Source of the DNA: Oceanirhabdus sp. W0125-5
Lineage (GTDB): Bacteria; Bacillota; Clostridia; Clostridiales; Clostridiaceae
DNA length: 64,000 nt
Reading direction: 5' to 3'
NCBI RefSeq assembly: GCF_027938815.1
Contig: NZ_CP115913.1
Location: 3,010,001 to 3,074,000, forward strand
Notes under the pieces: generated by a model
What the model was told of the DNA's origin: nothing
Database searches by the model: none
What the model saw: only the letters and a program-made list of their open reading frames with translations
Made by a program: the position numbers and the translations under genes
In this document: piece by piece, positions 1 to 9,366 of the stretch
Numbering within the stretch: position 1 is the first letter of the stretch
Layout: every line of letters begins with the position of its first letter

Positions 1-182
1 TTCCAAATGAGCAAGGTTATGTTGAGAGACCTGAATATGTTAAGGTTAAAGCTCTTAATGAGCGTGGTGAGAGCATAATTGTTGAAGGTGAAGATTTCTT
101 AGCAAAAGCTATTTGTCATGAGTTAGACCATTTAGATGGTGTTTTATATATTGATAAGTTGGTTGAAGTGGAGGAAAAATAA
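1..182 (+). CDS. def: Peptide deformylase, C-terminal part (gene cut by window edge)
   Basis: Removes the formyl group from the N-terminal Met of new proteins. Only the last 59 codons are present, read in the frame starting at base 3. The diagnostic metal-binding motif HELDHLDG is visible near the end (His-Glu-x-x-x-His), followed by a short tail ending VEVEEK. The TAA stop at 180-182 shares its last A with the fmt ATG at 182, so the two genes are translationally coupled. The def-fmt pair is a standard arrangement because both act on the formyl-Met of initiation. Confidence 0.95.
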   Translation, partial: PNEQGYVERPEYVKVKALNERGESIIVEGEDFLAKAICHELDHLDGVLYIDKLVEVEEK

Positions 183-1111
183 TGAAGATTGTTTTTATGG
201 GAACACCTGGGTTTGCTGTTCCTTCTTTAGAAAAAATGATAGAAAATTTTAATGTAGAAGCAATTTTTACTCAACCTGATAAACAGAGAGGAAGAGGTAA
301 AAAAATTACGTTCTCTCCAGTTAAAGAAGTTGCTATAAAGCACGGTGTTGAAGTGTTTCAACCTACTGTTTTAAGAAAAGATGAAGAAGCTATTGAAGCT
401 TTAAAGAGAATAAATCCTGATTTTATTGTTGTTGTAGCTTATGGACAGATTCTTAATAAGGTTGTTCTTGATATACCGAAATATGGATGCATTAATCTTC
501 ATGCGTCATTACTACCTAAATATAGAGGTGCTGCACCACTGAATTGGGCAATAATAAATGGTGAAAAAGTTAGTGGTAACACAACACAGTTAATGGATAT
601 AGGGGTAGATACTGGTGATATGTTAATTAAAGACGAAGTTGAAATACATGATGATATGACTGTTGGTGAACTACATGATAAATTATGCAGTAGTGGTGGA
701 GATTTACTAGTGAGAACATTGAAGGGCATTGTTAGTGGGGAAGTAAAGGGTGTAAAACAAAATGATAATGAATCATCTCATGCACCTAAAATTGATAAAG
801 AACTACAGCATATCAAGTGGAATCAAAGTGCTCAAAGTGTAAAAAATCTAATAAGAGGATTAAGTCCTTATCCAGCAGCTTTCACAAAATATGAGGATAA
901 AAACATAAAAATTTATGAAAGTGAAGTTGTTGAAGGGACAGTAAGTGGAATGCCAGGTAAGATAGTAGATGTAAGTGATCAAGGAATTAAAATTGAGTGT
1001 AGTGATAAGTTCTTATTGATAAAGAAAATTCAGTTCCCAGGTAAAAAGCCAATGTACGTAAATGATTTTTTAAGGGGAAATGATTTAGAAAAAGGCATTA
1101 TTCTTGGATAA
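182..1111 (+). CDS. fmt: Methionyl-tRNA formyltransferase
   Basis: Transfers a formyl group from 10-formyl-tetrahydrofolate to Met-tRNA initiator in the cytoplasm. The 309-residue length is normal for the family. The N-terminal Rossmann part begins KIVFMGTPGFAVPSLE, and the hydrolase/transferase signature HASLLPKYRGAAP lies at about residues 106-118, with the C-terminal RNA-binding domain after about residue 205. The start ATG overlaps the def stop by one base (TAATG). It is followed by a strong hairpin at 1142-1177 and then rsmB. Confidence 0.97.
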   Translation: MKIVFMGTPGFAVPSLEKMIENFNVEAIFTQPDKQRGRGKKITFSPVKEVAIKHGVEVFQPTVLRKDEEAIEALKRINPDFIVVVAYGQILNKVVLDIPKYGCINLHASLLPKYRGAAPLNWAIINGEKVSGNTTQLMDIGVDTGDMLIKDEVEIHDDMTVGELHDKLCSSGGDLLVRTLKGIVSGEVKGVKQNDNESSHAPKIDKELQHIKWNQSAQSVKNLIRGLSPYPAAFTKYEDKNIKIYESEVVEGTVSGMPGKIVDVSDQGIKIECSDKFLLIKKIQFPGKKPMYVNDFLRGNDLEKGIILG

Positions 1112-1141
1112 GACTATTTCAAGGATATCTATTATATTTTA

Positions 1142-1177
1142 AAAATTAATGTGCTGCCATTGCAGCACATTAATTTT
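1142..1177 (+). terminator. Hairpin terminator between fmt and rsmB
   Basis: Arms TTAATGTGCTGC and GCAGCACATTAA are perfectly complementary around a CATT loop and are followed by TTTT. The A/T ends extend the stem, as in an intrinsic terminator. rsmB starts 25 bases further on, so partial read-through into it is likely. Confidence 0.75.
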
Positions 1178-1201
1178 AAATTAAACTACGAGAGGTAAAA
1201 T

Positions 1202-2527
1202 ATGAAAAATTCAAGATATGTAATTTATTCAGCTTTAAATGAAATAATCAACAATAAGTCTTACTCAAATGTTACAGTTAATAAGGTTCTTAGAGACAAA
1301 GATATAAAAGAAGAGGATAAGGGATTAATAACTGAAGTAATATACGGAACTTTGAGATATCAATATTCAATAGATACTATACTTCAAAAATTTCTAAAGG
1401 CTGGAGTTAAGAAAACTAATAAAAAGGTATTAAATATTTTAAGAATGAGTATATATCAAATAAAATATCTTGATAAAATACCTGATTATGCAGTTATAGA
1501 TGAGGCAGTTAAAATCTGTAAAAAAGATATCTCCTTAAAAGCAAGTCAATTAGTAAATGGTGTTTTAAGAAGTTTTATGAGAGATGGATTTGAGTTCCAA
1601 CCTAAAGATAGAATTGATGAACTATGTTTTCAGTATTCTTATGAGAGATGGTTTGTTAAGTTATTTATGGGGCAATATGGTGAAAATAGATGTATTGAAA
1701 TTCTTAAAGGATTAAATTATAGACCGAGTATTAATGTTAGAGTTAATACAATGAAAAAAGATTGTGAATCTGTTAAAAAAGAACTTGTACATATGGGATA
1801 TAAAATTGAAGAGGGAAAAGTTGCTGAAAATTCTATCGAAATTATAAAGGGTGCAGGAATTGAGAAAAATCCTTTATTTAATGAAGGAAGCATAAGTGTT
1901 CAAGATGAAAGTGCAATGTTAACTGTACAGGTAATGGATATTAAAGATGGGATGAAGGTAATAGATCTATGTAGTGCACCAGGTGGTAAATCATGTTATA
2001 TTGGAGAGTGTTTAAAGAATAGTGGTGAAGTTTTAGCTTTTGATGTTTTTGAGAAAAAATTAGAATTAATTAATGAACATGCTAAAAGACTTGGATTAAA
2101 AAATATAAGAACTGAAATTAACGATGGAGAAAAATTAAGAGAAGATTTAATTGATTATGCTGATATTGTTTTAGCAGATGTTCCTTGTTCAGGATTAGGT
2201 ATTGTGAGAAAGAAGCCAGAGATAAAATGGACTAAGAGTAAAAAACAATTAAATGAAATTGTAGGAATACAAAGAAATATATTAAGTAATGCGGCTAAAT
2301 ATGTTAAAATTAATGGTGAACTAATTTATTCAACATGTACTTTAAATAGAAATGAGAATGATGAGAATATTAGATGGTTTCTTAATAAACATGATAACTT
2401 TTGTATAGAAAGTGTTAATTATATAGAAGAAGATAATATTATTAATTCAAATGATGGATTTATTACTATACTACCAGATGAGAAGATGGATGGATTCTTT
2501 ATCTGTAAATTAAAAAGGATAAGGTGA
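1202..2527 (+). CDS. rsmB: 16S rRNA m5C967 methyltransferase RsmB
   Basis: Methylates C967 of 16S rRNA using SAM. The 441-residue protein has an N-terminal NusB-like RNA-binding domain (about residues 1-135) and a C-terminal Rossmann methyltransferase. The SAM motif [12 protein letters not shown] is at about residue 255. Two cysteines typical of RNA m5C enzymes are present: DVPCSGLG near residue 328, and STC in YSTCTLN near residue 380, which acts as the nucleophile in this family. A GAGAGG ribosome binding site precedes the ATG. rlmN follows 4 bases after the stop, forming an rRNA-modification pair. Confidence 0.96.
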   Translation: MKNSRYVIYSALNEIINNKSYSNVTVNKVLRDKDIKEEDKGLITEVIYGTLRYQYSIDTILQKFLKAGVKKTNKKVLNILRMSIYQIKYLDKIPDYAVIDEAVKICKKDISLKASQLVNGVLRSFMRDGFEFQPKDRIDELCFQYSYERWFVKLFMGQYGENRCIEILKGLNYRPSINVRVNTMKKDCESVKKELVHMGYKIEEGKVAENSIEIIKGAGIEKNPLFNEGSISVQDESAMLTVQVMDIKDGMKVIDLCSAPGGKSCYIGECLKNSGEVLAFDVFEKKLELINEHAKRLGLKNIRTEINDGEKLREDLIDYADIVLADVPCSGLGIVRKKPEIKWTKSKKQLNEIVGIQRNILSNAAKYVKINGELIYSTCTLNRNENDENIRWFLNKHDNFCIESVNYIEEDNIINSNDGFITILPDEKMDGFFICKLKRIR

Positions 2528-2531
2528 TAAT

Positions 2532-3557
2532 TTGTTTAATATTATAAATTTTAATGAACAAGAGTTAAAAAAATGGATGAAAGAAAATGGAGAACAGGCA
2601 TTTAGAAGTAAGCAGGTTTTAAATTGGATATATAAAGGTGTTACATCTTTCAACGAGATGAAAAATATTTCAGCTAAAACACAAGAAAATTTGGCAAAAA
2701 ACTTCTATATAGGAACACCTGAAATAGTTAGGAAGTTAGTATCGGATATTGATGGAACGATAAAATATTTAATGAAGTTACACGATGGAAATATAATTGA
2801 ATGTGTATTAATGAAATATAAGCATGGTAACAGTATTTGTATATCATCTCAAGTAGGATGTAGAATGGGGTGTAAGTTTTGTGCATCAACAATAGGCGGA
2901 AGAGTAAGAGACCTTGATTCAGGGGAGATGCTGGGGCAGATTATTGCAGTTAGCAGAGATATAAATGAAAGGATTTCAAACGTTGTTATGATGGGAAGTG
3001 GGGAACCATTAGATAATTATAATAATGTTATTAAATTCTTAGAAGAAGTTGGGAAGGAATATGGATTAAACATTGGAGCTAGACATATTACCTTATCAAC
3101 ATGTGGAATAGTACCTGAGATATTGGAACTAGGTGAGAAAGGCTTACAGATTACTCTTGCAATTTCATTACATGCTTCTAATGATGAAATAAGAAGAAAG
3201 AGTATGCCAATAGCAAATAAATATAGCATTGAAGAAGTGATAGAAGCTTGCAAGAGTTATATTCATAAGACTAATAGAAGAGTTACTTTTGAATATGCAC
3301 TTATTGAGGGACTTAACGATGAGGAAATACACGCTGTAGAATTGTCAGAATTACTGAAAGGGATGTTGTGCCATGTAAATCTAATCCCTGTTAATGAAGT
3401 TAAGGAAAGTGGATATAAGAAACCTAACAAGAAGAGAATTGAGAGGTTTAAAAGTATTCTTGAAAAAAATAATATTGAAACAACAGTTCGTAGAGAGATG
3501 GGGGCAGATATTAATGCTGCATGTGGTCAGTTAAGGCGTGACTATATGAATGAATAG
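2532..3557 (+). CDS. rlmN: Dual-specificity 23S rRNA/tRNA m2A methyltransferase RlmN
   Basis: Radical SAM enzyme that methylates C2 of A2503 in 23S rRNA and A37 in some tRNAs. The 341-residue length is typical. The iron-sulfur motif CRMGCKFC is at about residues 110-117, GSGEPLDNY follows, and the C-terminal acceptor cysteine lies in [11 protein letters not shown]. The start is TTG at 2532, with AAGGTGAT just upstream overlapping the rsmB stop. No better in-frame start precedes it. Confidence 0.97.
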   Translation: MFNIINFNEQELKKWMKENGEQAFRSKQVLNWIYKGVTSFNEMKNISAKTQENLAKNFYIGTPEIVRKLVSDIDGTIKYLMKLHDGNIIECVLMKYKHGNSICISSQVGCRMGCKFCASTIGGRVRDLDSGEMLGQIIAVSRDINERISNVVMMGSGEPLDNYNNVIKFLEEVGKEYGLNIGARHITLSTCGIVPEILELGEKGLQITLAISLHASNDEIRRKSMPIANKYSIEEVIEACKSYIHKTNRRVTFEYALIEGLNDEEIHAVELSELLKGMLCHVNLIPVNEVKESGYKKPNKKRIERFKSILEKNNIETTVRREMGADINAACGQLRRDYMNE

Positions 3558-3572
3558 GGAGGTAGTGTTATT

Positions 3573-4301
3573 ATGGTGGGGATACATAGTGAGGTAGGTA
3601 ATTATAGGAAAAATAATCAAGATTATGTTGGATATTTTCAATGGGGTGATGGTGGAATATATGTAGTTGCAGATGGAATGGGGGGATATGCAGGCGGTGA
3701 GGTGGCTAGTAAAATTGCAGTTGATACTGTAATAGCTGCTTTTAAAGAGGAAATCTCTTCAGCTGTAGATGATGATTTTATAAGGAAGTTAGTGAATTTA
3801 TGTAATGAAGCTATTATTGAAAAGGGCAAAATTGATGAATCATTACGTGGAATGGGGACTACATTAACATTGTGTTATTTAAATAAAAATAAGGGGATAG
3901 TTGCTAATGTAGGAGATAGTTGTTGTTACATATTATCTAGGGGAGAGTTTTATAAAATAACAAAAGATCATTCTCTTGTTCAAGCATTTGTTGATTCAGG
4001 AAATCTAACAGAAGAAGAAGCTAAAAAACATCCTAATAAGAATATTATTACAAGATCATTAGGTACAACGGACAAAGTAGAAAGTGATATTTATTTTATA
4101 GATGTTGATAAGAATGATAAAATAATGCTGTGTACTGATGGGTTGTCTAACCATATAGATAATGATGTTATGAGAGACGTGCTTTTAAGATTAGATACAA
4201 AAGAAGCTGTTAAAGAATTAGTCCATATGAGTAAGAATAATGGCAGTAAGGATAACATATCAGTAATGGTATTTAAAGGAGAGTGCCAAGATGATAGGTA
4301 A
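3573..4301 (+). CDS. prpC: PP2C-family serine/threonine phosphatase (PrpC/Stp type)
   Basis: Metal-dependent phosphatase that reverses the action of the downstream kinase. PP2C motifs are all visible: the N-terminal SEVGNYRKNNQD, the metal site VADGMGGYAGGE near residue 33, GDSCCYIL, CTDGLSNHI, and the terminal Asp in DNISVMV. At 242 residues it is a minimal PP2C domain without extra modules. It has a strong GGGAGG site, and its end overlaps the kinase gene by 11 bases, so phosphatase and kinase are probably made in a fixed ratio. Confidence 0.95.
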   Translation: MVGIHSEVGNYRKNNQDYVGYFQWGDGGIYVVADGMGGYAGGEVASKIAVDTVIAAFKEEISSAVDDDFIRKLVNLCNEAIIEKGKIDESLRGMGTTLTLCYLNKNKGIVANVGDSCCYILSRGEFYKITKDHSLVQAFVDSGNLTEEEAKKHPNKNIITRSLGTTDKVESDIYFIDVDKNDKIMLCTDGLSNHIDNDVMRDVLLRLDTKEAVKELVHMSKNNGSKDNISVMVFKGECQDDR

Positions 4302-6174
4302 AAATTTGAACGGTAGATATGAACTCTTGGAAAAAATAGGTGAAGGTGGAATGGCCTATGTTTATAGAGCAAAGTGCCATTTGTTAAATAGAGATGTAGC
4401 TATTAAAATTTTGAAAAAAGAATTTTCAAACGATGAAAATATTGTTGGGAAATTTAAGGGTGAAGCTGCGGCTGCTGCAGGCTTATGCGGTAACAATATA
4501 GTTAATATATATGATGTTGGAACTGAGAATGATACGAATTATATTGTTATGGAACTTGTTGAAGGAAAAACACTCAAAGAGTTGATACATCAAGAGGGGG
4601 CGATTAATGAGAAAAAAGCTATTGATATTGCTATCCAAATTGGTAAGGCTTTGCAAAGTGCTCATAATAAGCGTATAATCCATAGAGATATTAAGCCTCA
4701 TAATATAATTGTAAACGAAAATGGAGGTATTAAAGTAGCTGATTTTGGTATAGCTAAAGCTATAGATCAATCTACAATAACAAACACGTCTAAGGTTATG
4801 GGAACGGCTCATTATTTTTCACCGGAACAAGCAAAAGGAGGATACGTTGATTTTAGAAGCGATATTTACTCTTTTGGTATTGTATTATATGAGATGGTTA
4901 CAGGGCGAGTTCCATATGATGCTGATAGTATAGTGTCTGTTGCTATAAAACATCTTCAGGAAGAAGTTGTGCCACCAAAAAAAGTTAATGATAAAATATC
5001 TGAAGGATTAAACAGTGTAATTTTAAAATGTATTGAGAAAGATCCTGGTTTAAGATATCAAACTGCTGATGAGCTTATCGTTGATTTATATAACCTTAAG
5101 AATAATAAAGAAATTATTGTTAAAAAGAAAGTTGAAGATATTCAGCAAACAAGGGTTATGAACGTTATAAAAGATGAAGATATTAAAATTCATAATAAAA
5201 ACAAAAAGGATTCTAAAAATGACAAGAAAGATAAAAAAAATAAATTAGGTATTATTGTAGGAGTTTCAATAATATTATTATTTGTACTTTCTAGTATTTT
5301 AACTTGGGCATTTATTTATTTCAAAGATGACGAAAATAATATTGTTAAAAAAGAGAAAACCATAGTTCCATTTATAGTTGGTCAGAAATTAGAGGATAGT
5401 ATTAAATTGATAGAAGAGAGAAAGTTAACATATTCTGTTGTTCGTGAGGCTAAAAGTGATCGTGAAAAGGGAACTATAATTAAGTGTACTCCGGAAGAAG
5501 GGGTAAAGGTAGAGGAAAATACTGAATTATCTTTGGTTATAAGTAAAGGGTCTGAAGGTGTTAAAGTTAAATCATATAAGGGTTTTAATATTGATACAAT
5601 TAAAGGTGTGTTGCCATCTCATGATGTAGCATTAGGGAAAATTACTAAGGAACATGCCAATCTTGAAAAGGGTAAAATAATTAATCAATCACCAGAGCCT
5701 GGGACAATTGTTGAAAAAGGTTATCAGATTTCATTTGTAGTGAGTAGTGGTCCTGAGATTGAACAAATTAAAGTTCCTATTCTTATAGGAAAGAAAATAA
5801 ATGAAGCTAAAGAATTGATTGAATCTAAAAAATTAAAAATAGGAGTAATTAGTACTGTAGAAACAAATGATCCTAACAAAGATGGTCTTGTATTTAGCCA
5901 GAGTCCTGAAGGTGAATTAGAGGTTACGGAAGAAAGTAAGATTAATCTTAGTCACTATATATTCAAAGAAGATGGAAGAGAGCGGGTTATTGTCCCAAGT
6001 TTCATTAATATGCAAGGTATTGAAGCAGATATGAAAGCATTTGAGACAGGGATAAAAGTTGAGATCAAGGGTGAGAGTTTTGATCTAGTAGTAGAACAGA
6101 GTGTTGCCCCAGGGGAATGGATCTACGCAGGAGAAACAGTTACATTGACAACAAAAAAGGAAGAAGAGGAGTAA
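4291..6174 (+). CDS. prkC: Membrane Ser/Thr kinase with PASTA domains (PrkC/StkP family)
   Basis: Eukaryotic-type kinase that senses cell-wall muropeptides outside the cell. Kinase motifs in the cytoplasmic half: GEGGMAYVY (about 18-26), VAIK, HRDIKPHN (about 130-138) and ADFGIAKA. A Lys/Asp-rich linker precedes a single membrane helix at about 318-341. Outside are about three recognisable PASTA repeats (about 355-562) and a divergent fourth segment to the acidic end (EEEE). In B. subtilis the homologue triggers spore germination in response to peptidoglycan fragments; a similar role here is inference. It lies between its phosphatase and rsgA. Confidence 0.95.
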   Translation: MIGKNLNGRYELLEKIGEGGMAYVYRAKCHLLNRDVAIKILKKEFSNDENIVGKFKGEAAAAAGLCGNNIVNIYDVGTENDTNYIVMELVEGKTLKELIHQEGAINEKKAIDIAIQIGKALQSAHNKRIIHRDIKPHNIIVNENGGIKVADFGIAKAIDQSTITNTSKVMGTAHYFSPEQAKGGYVDFRSDIYSFGIVLYEMVTGRVPYDADSIVSVAIKHLQEEVVPPKKVNDKISEGLNSVILKCIEKDPGLRYQTADELIVDLYNLKNNKEIIVKKKVEDIQQTRVMNVIKDEDIKIHNKNKKDSKNDKKDKKNKLGIIVGVSIILLFVLSSILTWAFIYFKDDENNIVKKEKTIVPFIVGQKLEDSIKLIEERKLTYSVVREAKSDREKGTIIKCTPEEGVKVEENTELSLVISKGSEGVKVKSYKGFNIDTIKGVLPSHDVALGKITKEHANLEKGKIINQSPEPGTIVEKGYQISFVVSSGPEIEQIKVPILIGKKINEAKELIESKKLKIGVISTVETNDPNKDGLVFSQSPEGELEVTEESKINLSHYIFKEDGRERVIVPSFINMQGIEADMKAFETGIKVEIKGESFDLVVEQSVAPGEWIYAGETVTLTTKKEEEE

Positions 6175-6182
6175 GTTTTTAT

Positions 6183-7052
6183 ATGGAAGGAATCATAATT
6201 AAAGGAGTAGGTGGCCTTTACACAGTAAAAGTTGAAAAAGAACATTATATATGTAAGGCTAGAGGAAAATTTAGGCACTCTAAAGTGATACCAATTGTTG
6301 GTGATAGGGTGTCTATTGCCCTAGAGGATAATGATGAGGGTGTTATTGAAAAAATTCATGAAAGAACAACTGAACTAATCCGTCCGGTTGTTGCAAATGT
6401 AAATCAAGCTTTAGTGTTTTTCACAATTAAACATCCAGATCTTAATCATAACCTCTTGTATAAGTTCCTTGTGTTATGTGAGTATAATAATCTAGATATT
6501 GTTGTTTGTTTTAATAAAATGGATTTAGTTAATGAAGAGGATAATGCGAATATTATTAGAATTTTAAGAGATGTTGGATATGAAGTGATTGAAATAGCGG
6601 CAAAAGAAGGAGTAAACATTGATGCAATTAGAGAGAAGATTGAGAAAAACATTTCTGTTTTCTGTGGACCATCAGGTGTAGGTAAATCTACTACTCTTAA
6701 TAGTATTGCTAATAGAAAGCTGATGGAAACTGGTGAAATAAGCCATAAATCTAAGCGTGGAAAGCATACAACTAGACATAGTGAACTTATAGAGTATGGA
6801 AATGGATTGATTGTGGATACACCAGGATTTTCATCTTTGGATTTGAGTTTTATGGATCAAGATGAACTTAAAGAGTGCTTTCCGGAATTTCATACTGAAG
6901 AAAATTGTAAGTTTTCTAATTGCAATCATTATAAAGAACCAGGGTGTGCTGTGAAAAGAGCAGTGGAATCTGGAGAAATAAACAAAGAAAGGTATGATTT
7001 TTACATATATACTTTAGAAGAATTAATAAACGGGAGGAAGAAAAAATGGTAA
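6183..7052 (+). CDS. rsgA: Ribosome small-subunit GTPase RsgA
   Basis: Circularly permuted GTPase that checks late 30S assembly. The motif order is permuted as expected: NKMDL (about residue 110) comes before the P-loop GPSGVGKST (about 161) and DTPGFSSLDL. A C-terminal zinc site is formed by Cys/His in CKFSNCNHYKEPGC. An N-terminal OB-like domain is present. I chose ATG 6183 (MEGIIIKGVGG), 289 residues, because GAGGAG lies just upstream; a longer frame from 6117 would run through the end of prkC. It overlaps rpe by 7 bases. Confidence 0.95.
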   Translation: MEGIIIKGVGGLYTVKVEKEHYICKARGKFRHSKVIPIVGDRVSIALEDNDEGVIEKIHERTTELIRPVVANVNQALVFFTIKHPDLNHNLLYKFLVLCEYNNLDIVVCFNKMDLVNEEDNANIIRILRDVGYEVIEIAAKEGVNIDAIREKIEKNISVFCGPSGVGKSTTLNSIANRKLMETGEISHKSKRGKHTTRHSELIEYGNGLIVDTPGFSSLDLSFMDQDELKECFPEFHTEENCKFSNCNHYKEPGCAVKRAVESGEINKERYDFYIYTLEELINGRKKKW

Positions 7053-7702
7053 AGATAGCACCGTCAATATTATCAGCGGATTTTTCAAAATTAGGGGAGG
7101 ATATAAAAAGTATAGATAAGTATGGAGCAGATATGGTTCATATAGATGTAATGGATGGTAAGTTTGTACCAAATATATCTTTTGGATTTCCAATAATTAA
7201 ATCTATTAGGAGTTTGACAGAATTAGTGTTTGATGTACATCTTATGATTGAAGAACCAACAAGATTTGTAGATGAGTTTATTGCTGCAGGTGCAGATATA
7301 ATAACTATTCATTATGAAAGTGAAGTACATATTGATAGAGCAATTAATTATATCAAGAGTAAAGGTGTTAAAGTTGGATTATCATTAAATCCAGGAACTC
7401 CTGTATCTTTAATTGAAAACTTAATACCATCCTTAGATCTTGTATTAATAATGAGTGTAAACCCTGGATTCGGTGGTCAGAAATTTATACCATATTCATT
7501 AAATAAGATTGAAGAAGTAAAAGCATTAGCGAAAAAGTATAATAAAGATGAATTGCTGATTCAAGTAGATGGTGGAGTTGGAGCGCAAAATATTAAGGAA
7601 ATTTATGAAGCAGGAGCAAATGTTGTGGTTGCTGGCTCAGCTGTATTTAGAAATGGTGAAATTGAAAAAAATATTCAAGCTTTACGAAAGGCTGTTATTT
7701 AA
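7046..7702 (+). CDS. rpe: Ribulose-phosphate 3-epimerase
   Basis: Interconverts ribulose-5-phosphate and xylulose-5-phosphate in the pentose phosphate pathway. The TIM-barrel protein of 218 residues begins VKIAPSILSADFSKLG and contains the metal-ligand strand HIDVMDGKFVPN, plus VNPGFGGQKF and VDGGVG, all family hallmarks. It overlaps rsgA at the 5' end, and its TAA stop shares a base with the ATG of thiN (TAATG). The rsgA-rpe-thiN order matches other Firmicutes. Confidence 0.97.
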   Translation: MVKIAPSILSADFSKLGEDIKSIDKYGADMVHIDVMDGKFVPNISFGFPIIKSIRSLTELVFDVHLMIEEPTRFVDEFIAAGADIITIHYESEVHIDRAINYIKSKGVKVGLSLNPGTPVSLIENLIPSLDLVLIMSVNPGFGGQKFIPYSLNKIEEVKALAKKYNKDELLIQVDGGVGAQNIKEIYEAGANVVVAGSAVFRNGEIEKNIQALRKAVI

Positions 7703-8334
7703 TGCAAGCACTAATAGTTTGTGCAGGTAATAAGCCTTCAAATGAACTTTTTTTTAATGAATATAAAAACGCTGATATTAAAATAGCTGTTGATGGAGGG
7801 AGCAGAGTGTTTTATGAACATAATCTGCTCCCAGATATTCTGTTAGGGGATATGGATTCGTTAGATGAACATATCATAAGTTTTTTTGCTTCAAAGGGAG
7901 TTGAAATAAGAAAGTTTAGACCTGAGAAAGATCTTACCGATACGGCAATAGCTGTTGAATATATAATTGAAGAAAAGTTTAGTGAAGCTGTTTTGTTGGG
8001 GTGCACAGGAAGTAGATTTGACCACCAATTTGCTAATTTAGTATTACTGAAAAAGATGCATAACAATAATATTCAAGGGATAATAAAAGACAACAATAAT
8101 GATGTTTTCCTTATTAATAATAATAAGGTGTTAAAGAAAACTCGAAAATATGTTTCTTTTTTTGCTTTAAGTGAGAAAGTAACTGGATTAACTTTAGATG
8201 GGTTTAAATACCCATTAAGAGGCTATGAGTTATTAAGAGATGATATTCTATGTACATCTAATGAAATTACTCATGAATGGGGTAATGTTGAGTTTGAGCA
8301 GGGAGAACTAATCTGTATATGCAGTGATGATTAG
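7702..8334 (+). CDS. thiN: Thiamine pyrophosphokinase
   Basis: Converts thiamine to thiamine diphosphate using ATP. The 210-residue protein shows the family signatures AVDGG near residue 29, LLGDMDS near residue 50 and ekDLTDTAIAVEY near 75, with a C-terminal beta domain. It is translationally coupled to rpe (TAATG). It corresponds to yloS, which in B. subtilis also sits just upstream of spoVM, and that order supports both calls. Confidence 0.93.
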   Translation: MQALIVCAGNKPSNELFFNEYKNADIKIAVDGGSRVFYEHNLLPDILLGDMDSLDEHIISFFASKGVEIRKFRPEKDLTDTAIAVEYIIEEKFSEAVLLGCTGSRFDHQFANLVLLKKMHNNNIQGIIKDNNNDVFLINNNKVLKKTRKYVSFFALSEKVTGLTLDGFKYPLRGYELLRDDILCTSNEITHEWGNVEFEQGELICICSDD

Positions 8335-8404
8335 AAAGTTATATACAATTGATTCTTTAATATGGTATAATATAGAAGAAATAATATATAGGTGAGTTTA
8401 AGTA

Positions 8405-8479
8405 ATGAAAATAGTAGCAATTAAGTTACCTAAGTTTCTATCTAAAATTGTAAGAATTTTTGTAAGAAAGAAATCATAA
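8405..8479 (+). CDS. spoVM: Stage V sporulation protein M (24-residue amphipathic peptide)
   Basis: Tiny peptide that recognises the curved outer forespore membrane and anchors SpoIVA to start spore coat assembly. The reading frame encodes 24 residues beginning MKIVAIKLPKFLSKIVR, closely matching the known SpoVM pattern (MK..TIKLPKFLG.IVR in B. subtilis from memory), including the Pro in the middle and a basic C terminus. AGGTGAG lies 8 bases upstream of the ATG. It sits between thiN and rpmB, the same position as in B. subtilis. It is too short for most gene finders. Confidence 0.93.
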   Translation: MKIVAIKLPKFLSKIVRIFVRKKS

Positions 8480-8524
8480 TTTAACTGTAGAATATGAAGG
8501 AAGAAACTATCAGAAAACAAACAA

Positions 8525-8556
8525 AAGCACAATACATTGTATTGTGCTTCCTTTTT
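8525..8556 (+). terminator. Intrinsic terminator after spoVM
   Basis: Perfect stem AAGCACAATAC / GTATTGTGCTT with a 3-base loop, followed by CCTTTTTGC. It ends the thiN-spoVM side and separates it from the convergent rpmB terminator. Confidence 0.85.
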
Positions 8557-8576
8557 GCAATAAGTACATAAAATCA

Positions 8577-8599
8577 AAAATGCAGATAAACTGCATTTT
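8577..8599 (-). terminator. Intrinsic terminator of rpmB (minus strand)
   Basis: Arms AAAATGCAG and CTGCATTTT around ATAAA. Read on the minus strand, it lies 15 bases beyond the rpmB stop and is followed by a T-rich tract. Confidence 0.8.
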
Positions 8600-8613
8600 C
8601 TCTATGTTAACAA

Positions 8614-8805
8614 CTAAACTGCACGCTGTACTTTACCAGAACGTAAACATCTAGTACATACAGATATTCTCTTAGGTGTGCCATTTACGATAGCCTTAAC
8701 TTTTTGCACGTTTGGCTTCCAGTTCCTGTTTGATCTACGATGTGAGTGAGATAGTTGACCACCGAAAACTACTCCCTTACCGCAACATTCACATTTTCTT
8801 GACAT
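8614..8805 (-). CDS. rpmB: 50S ribosomal protein L28
   Basis: Large-subunit ribosomal protein of 63 residues. It carries the zinc-binding pairs CECCGK at the N terminus and CTRCL near the C terminus, making it the Cys-containing (C+) type rather than a zinc-free paralogue. The Shine-Dalgarno GAGGAGGTG precedes the ATG on the minus strand. It is monocistronic, divergent from the Asp23-family gene, and has its own promoter and terminator, as in B. subtilis. Confidence 0.97.
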   Translation of the reverse strand: MSRKCECCGKGVVFGGQLSHSHRRSNRNWKPNVQKVKAIVNGTPKRISVCTRCLRSGKVQRAV

Positions 8806-8851
8806 ACCGACACCTCCTCTAAATTACATAAATCAACTTCAAACAAAAATT

Positions 8852-8881
8852 ATTGTATCATATAAGTTGGTGATTGTTCAA
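8852..8881 (-). promoter_or_regulatory. Promoter of rpmB
   Basis: On the minus strand TTGAAC is followed after 18 bases by TACAAT, with a TGA extended -10 element directly before it. It lies about 50-75 bases upstream of the rpmB start. Confidence 0.6.
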
Positions 8882-9003
8882 GTGTTTTTTAGTAGAAAAT
8901 TTGATAAAGAGAGATAATATTAGTAATATAGATTTATTTTCTTGAATTAAAAGGTAGTATAATATAAAATACAATTAAGGTAGTTCATATAAGGAGGAAT
9001 AAA

Positions 9004-9354
9004 ATGAAGGGAAATATAAACACAGAACTAGGTAAGATATATTACAATGAAGAAGTAATTGCAAATATAGCTGGCTTATCTACAATGGAGTGTTATGGAG
9101 TTGTTGGTATGGCTTCAAAGAATGCTACTGATGGAATATGGGAGCTATTAAAAGGAGAAAATCTAAATAAAGGTGTAAAGGTTATATCTAAAGAAGATAA
9201 ACTCTACATAGAATTATATATCATTGTTGAATATGGAACTAAAATATCTGTAATAGCTAATAACATAATTAAGACAGTTAAGTATAATATAAACAACTTT
9301 ACAGGACTTTCAGTTGGTGGAGTTACTGTTAATGTTAAAGGTGTTAGGGTTTAA
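9004..9354 (+). CDS. Asp23/Gls24 family protein (YloU-like, DUF322)
   Basis: Small cytoplasmic protein of 116 residues. Family features are the N-terminal GKIYYNEEVIANIAG, the CYGVVGMAS motif, and the C-terminal VNVKGVRV typical of Asp23-like proteins. Family members include envelope-stress and membrane-associated proteins, but the role of this single-domain version is poorly known. AAGGAGG precedes the ATG, and the fakA-like gene starts 12 bases after the stop. The conserved pairing suggests a linked function in membrane or fatty-acid physiology, which is inference. Confidence 0.9.
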   Translation: MKGNINTELGKIYYNEEVIANIAGLSTMECYGVVGMASKNATDGIWELLKGENLNKGVKVISKEDKLYIELYIIVEYGTKISVIANNIIKTVKYNINNFTGLSVGGVTVNVKGVRV

Positions 9355-9366
9355 GGAGGAACTTAA

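Noticed and set aside
8349-8371. TTGATT and TATAAT before spoVM as a sigma-A promoter
   Set aside because: The spacing is 11 bases. A sporulation sigma factor promoter is expected for spoVM, but no clear match to one was found, so none is claimed.
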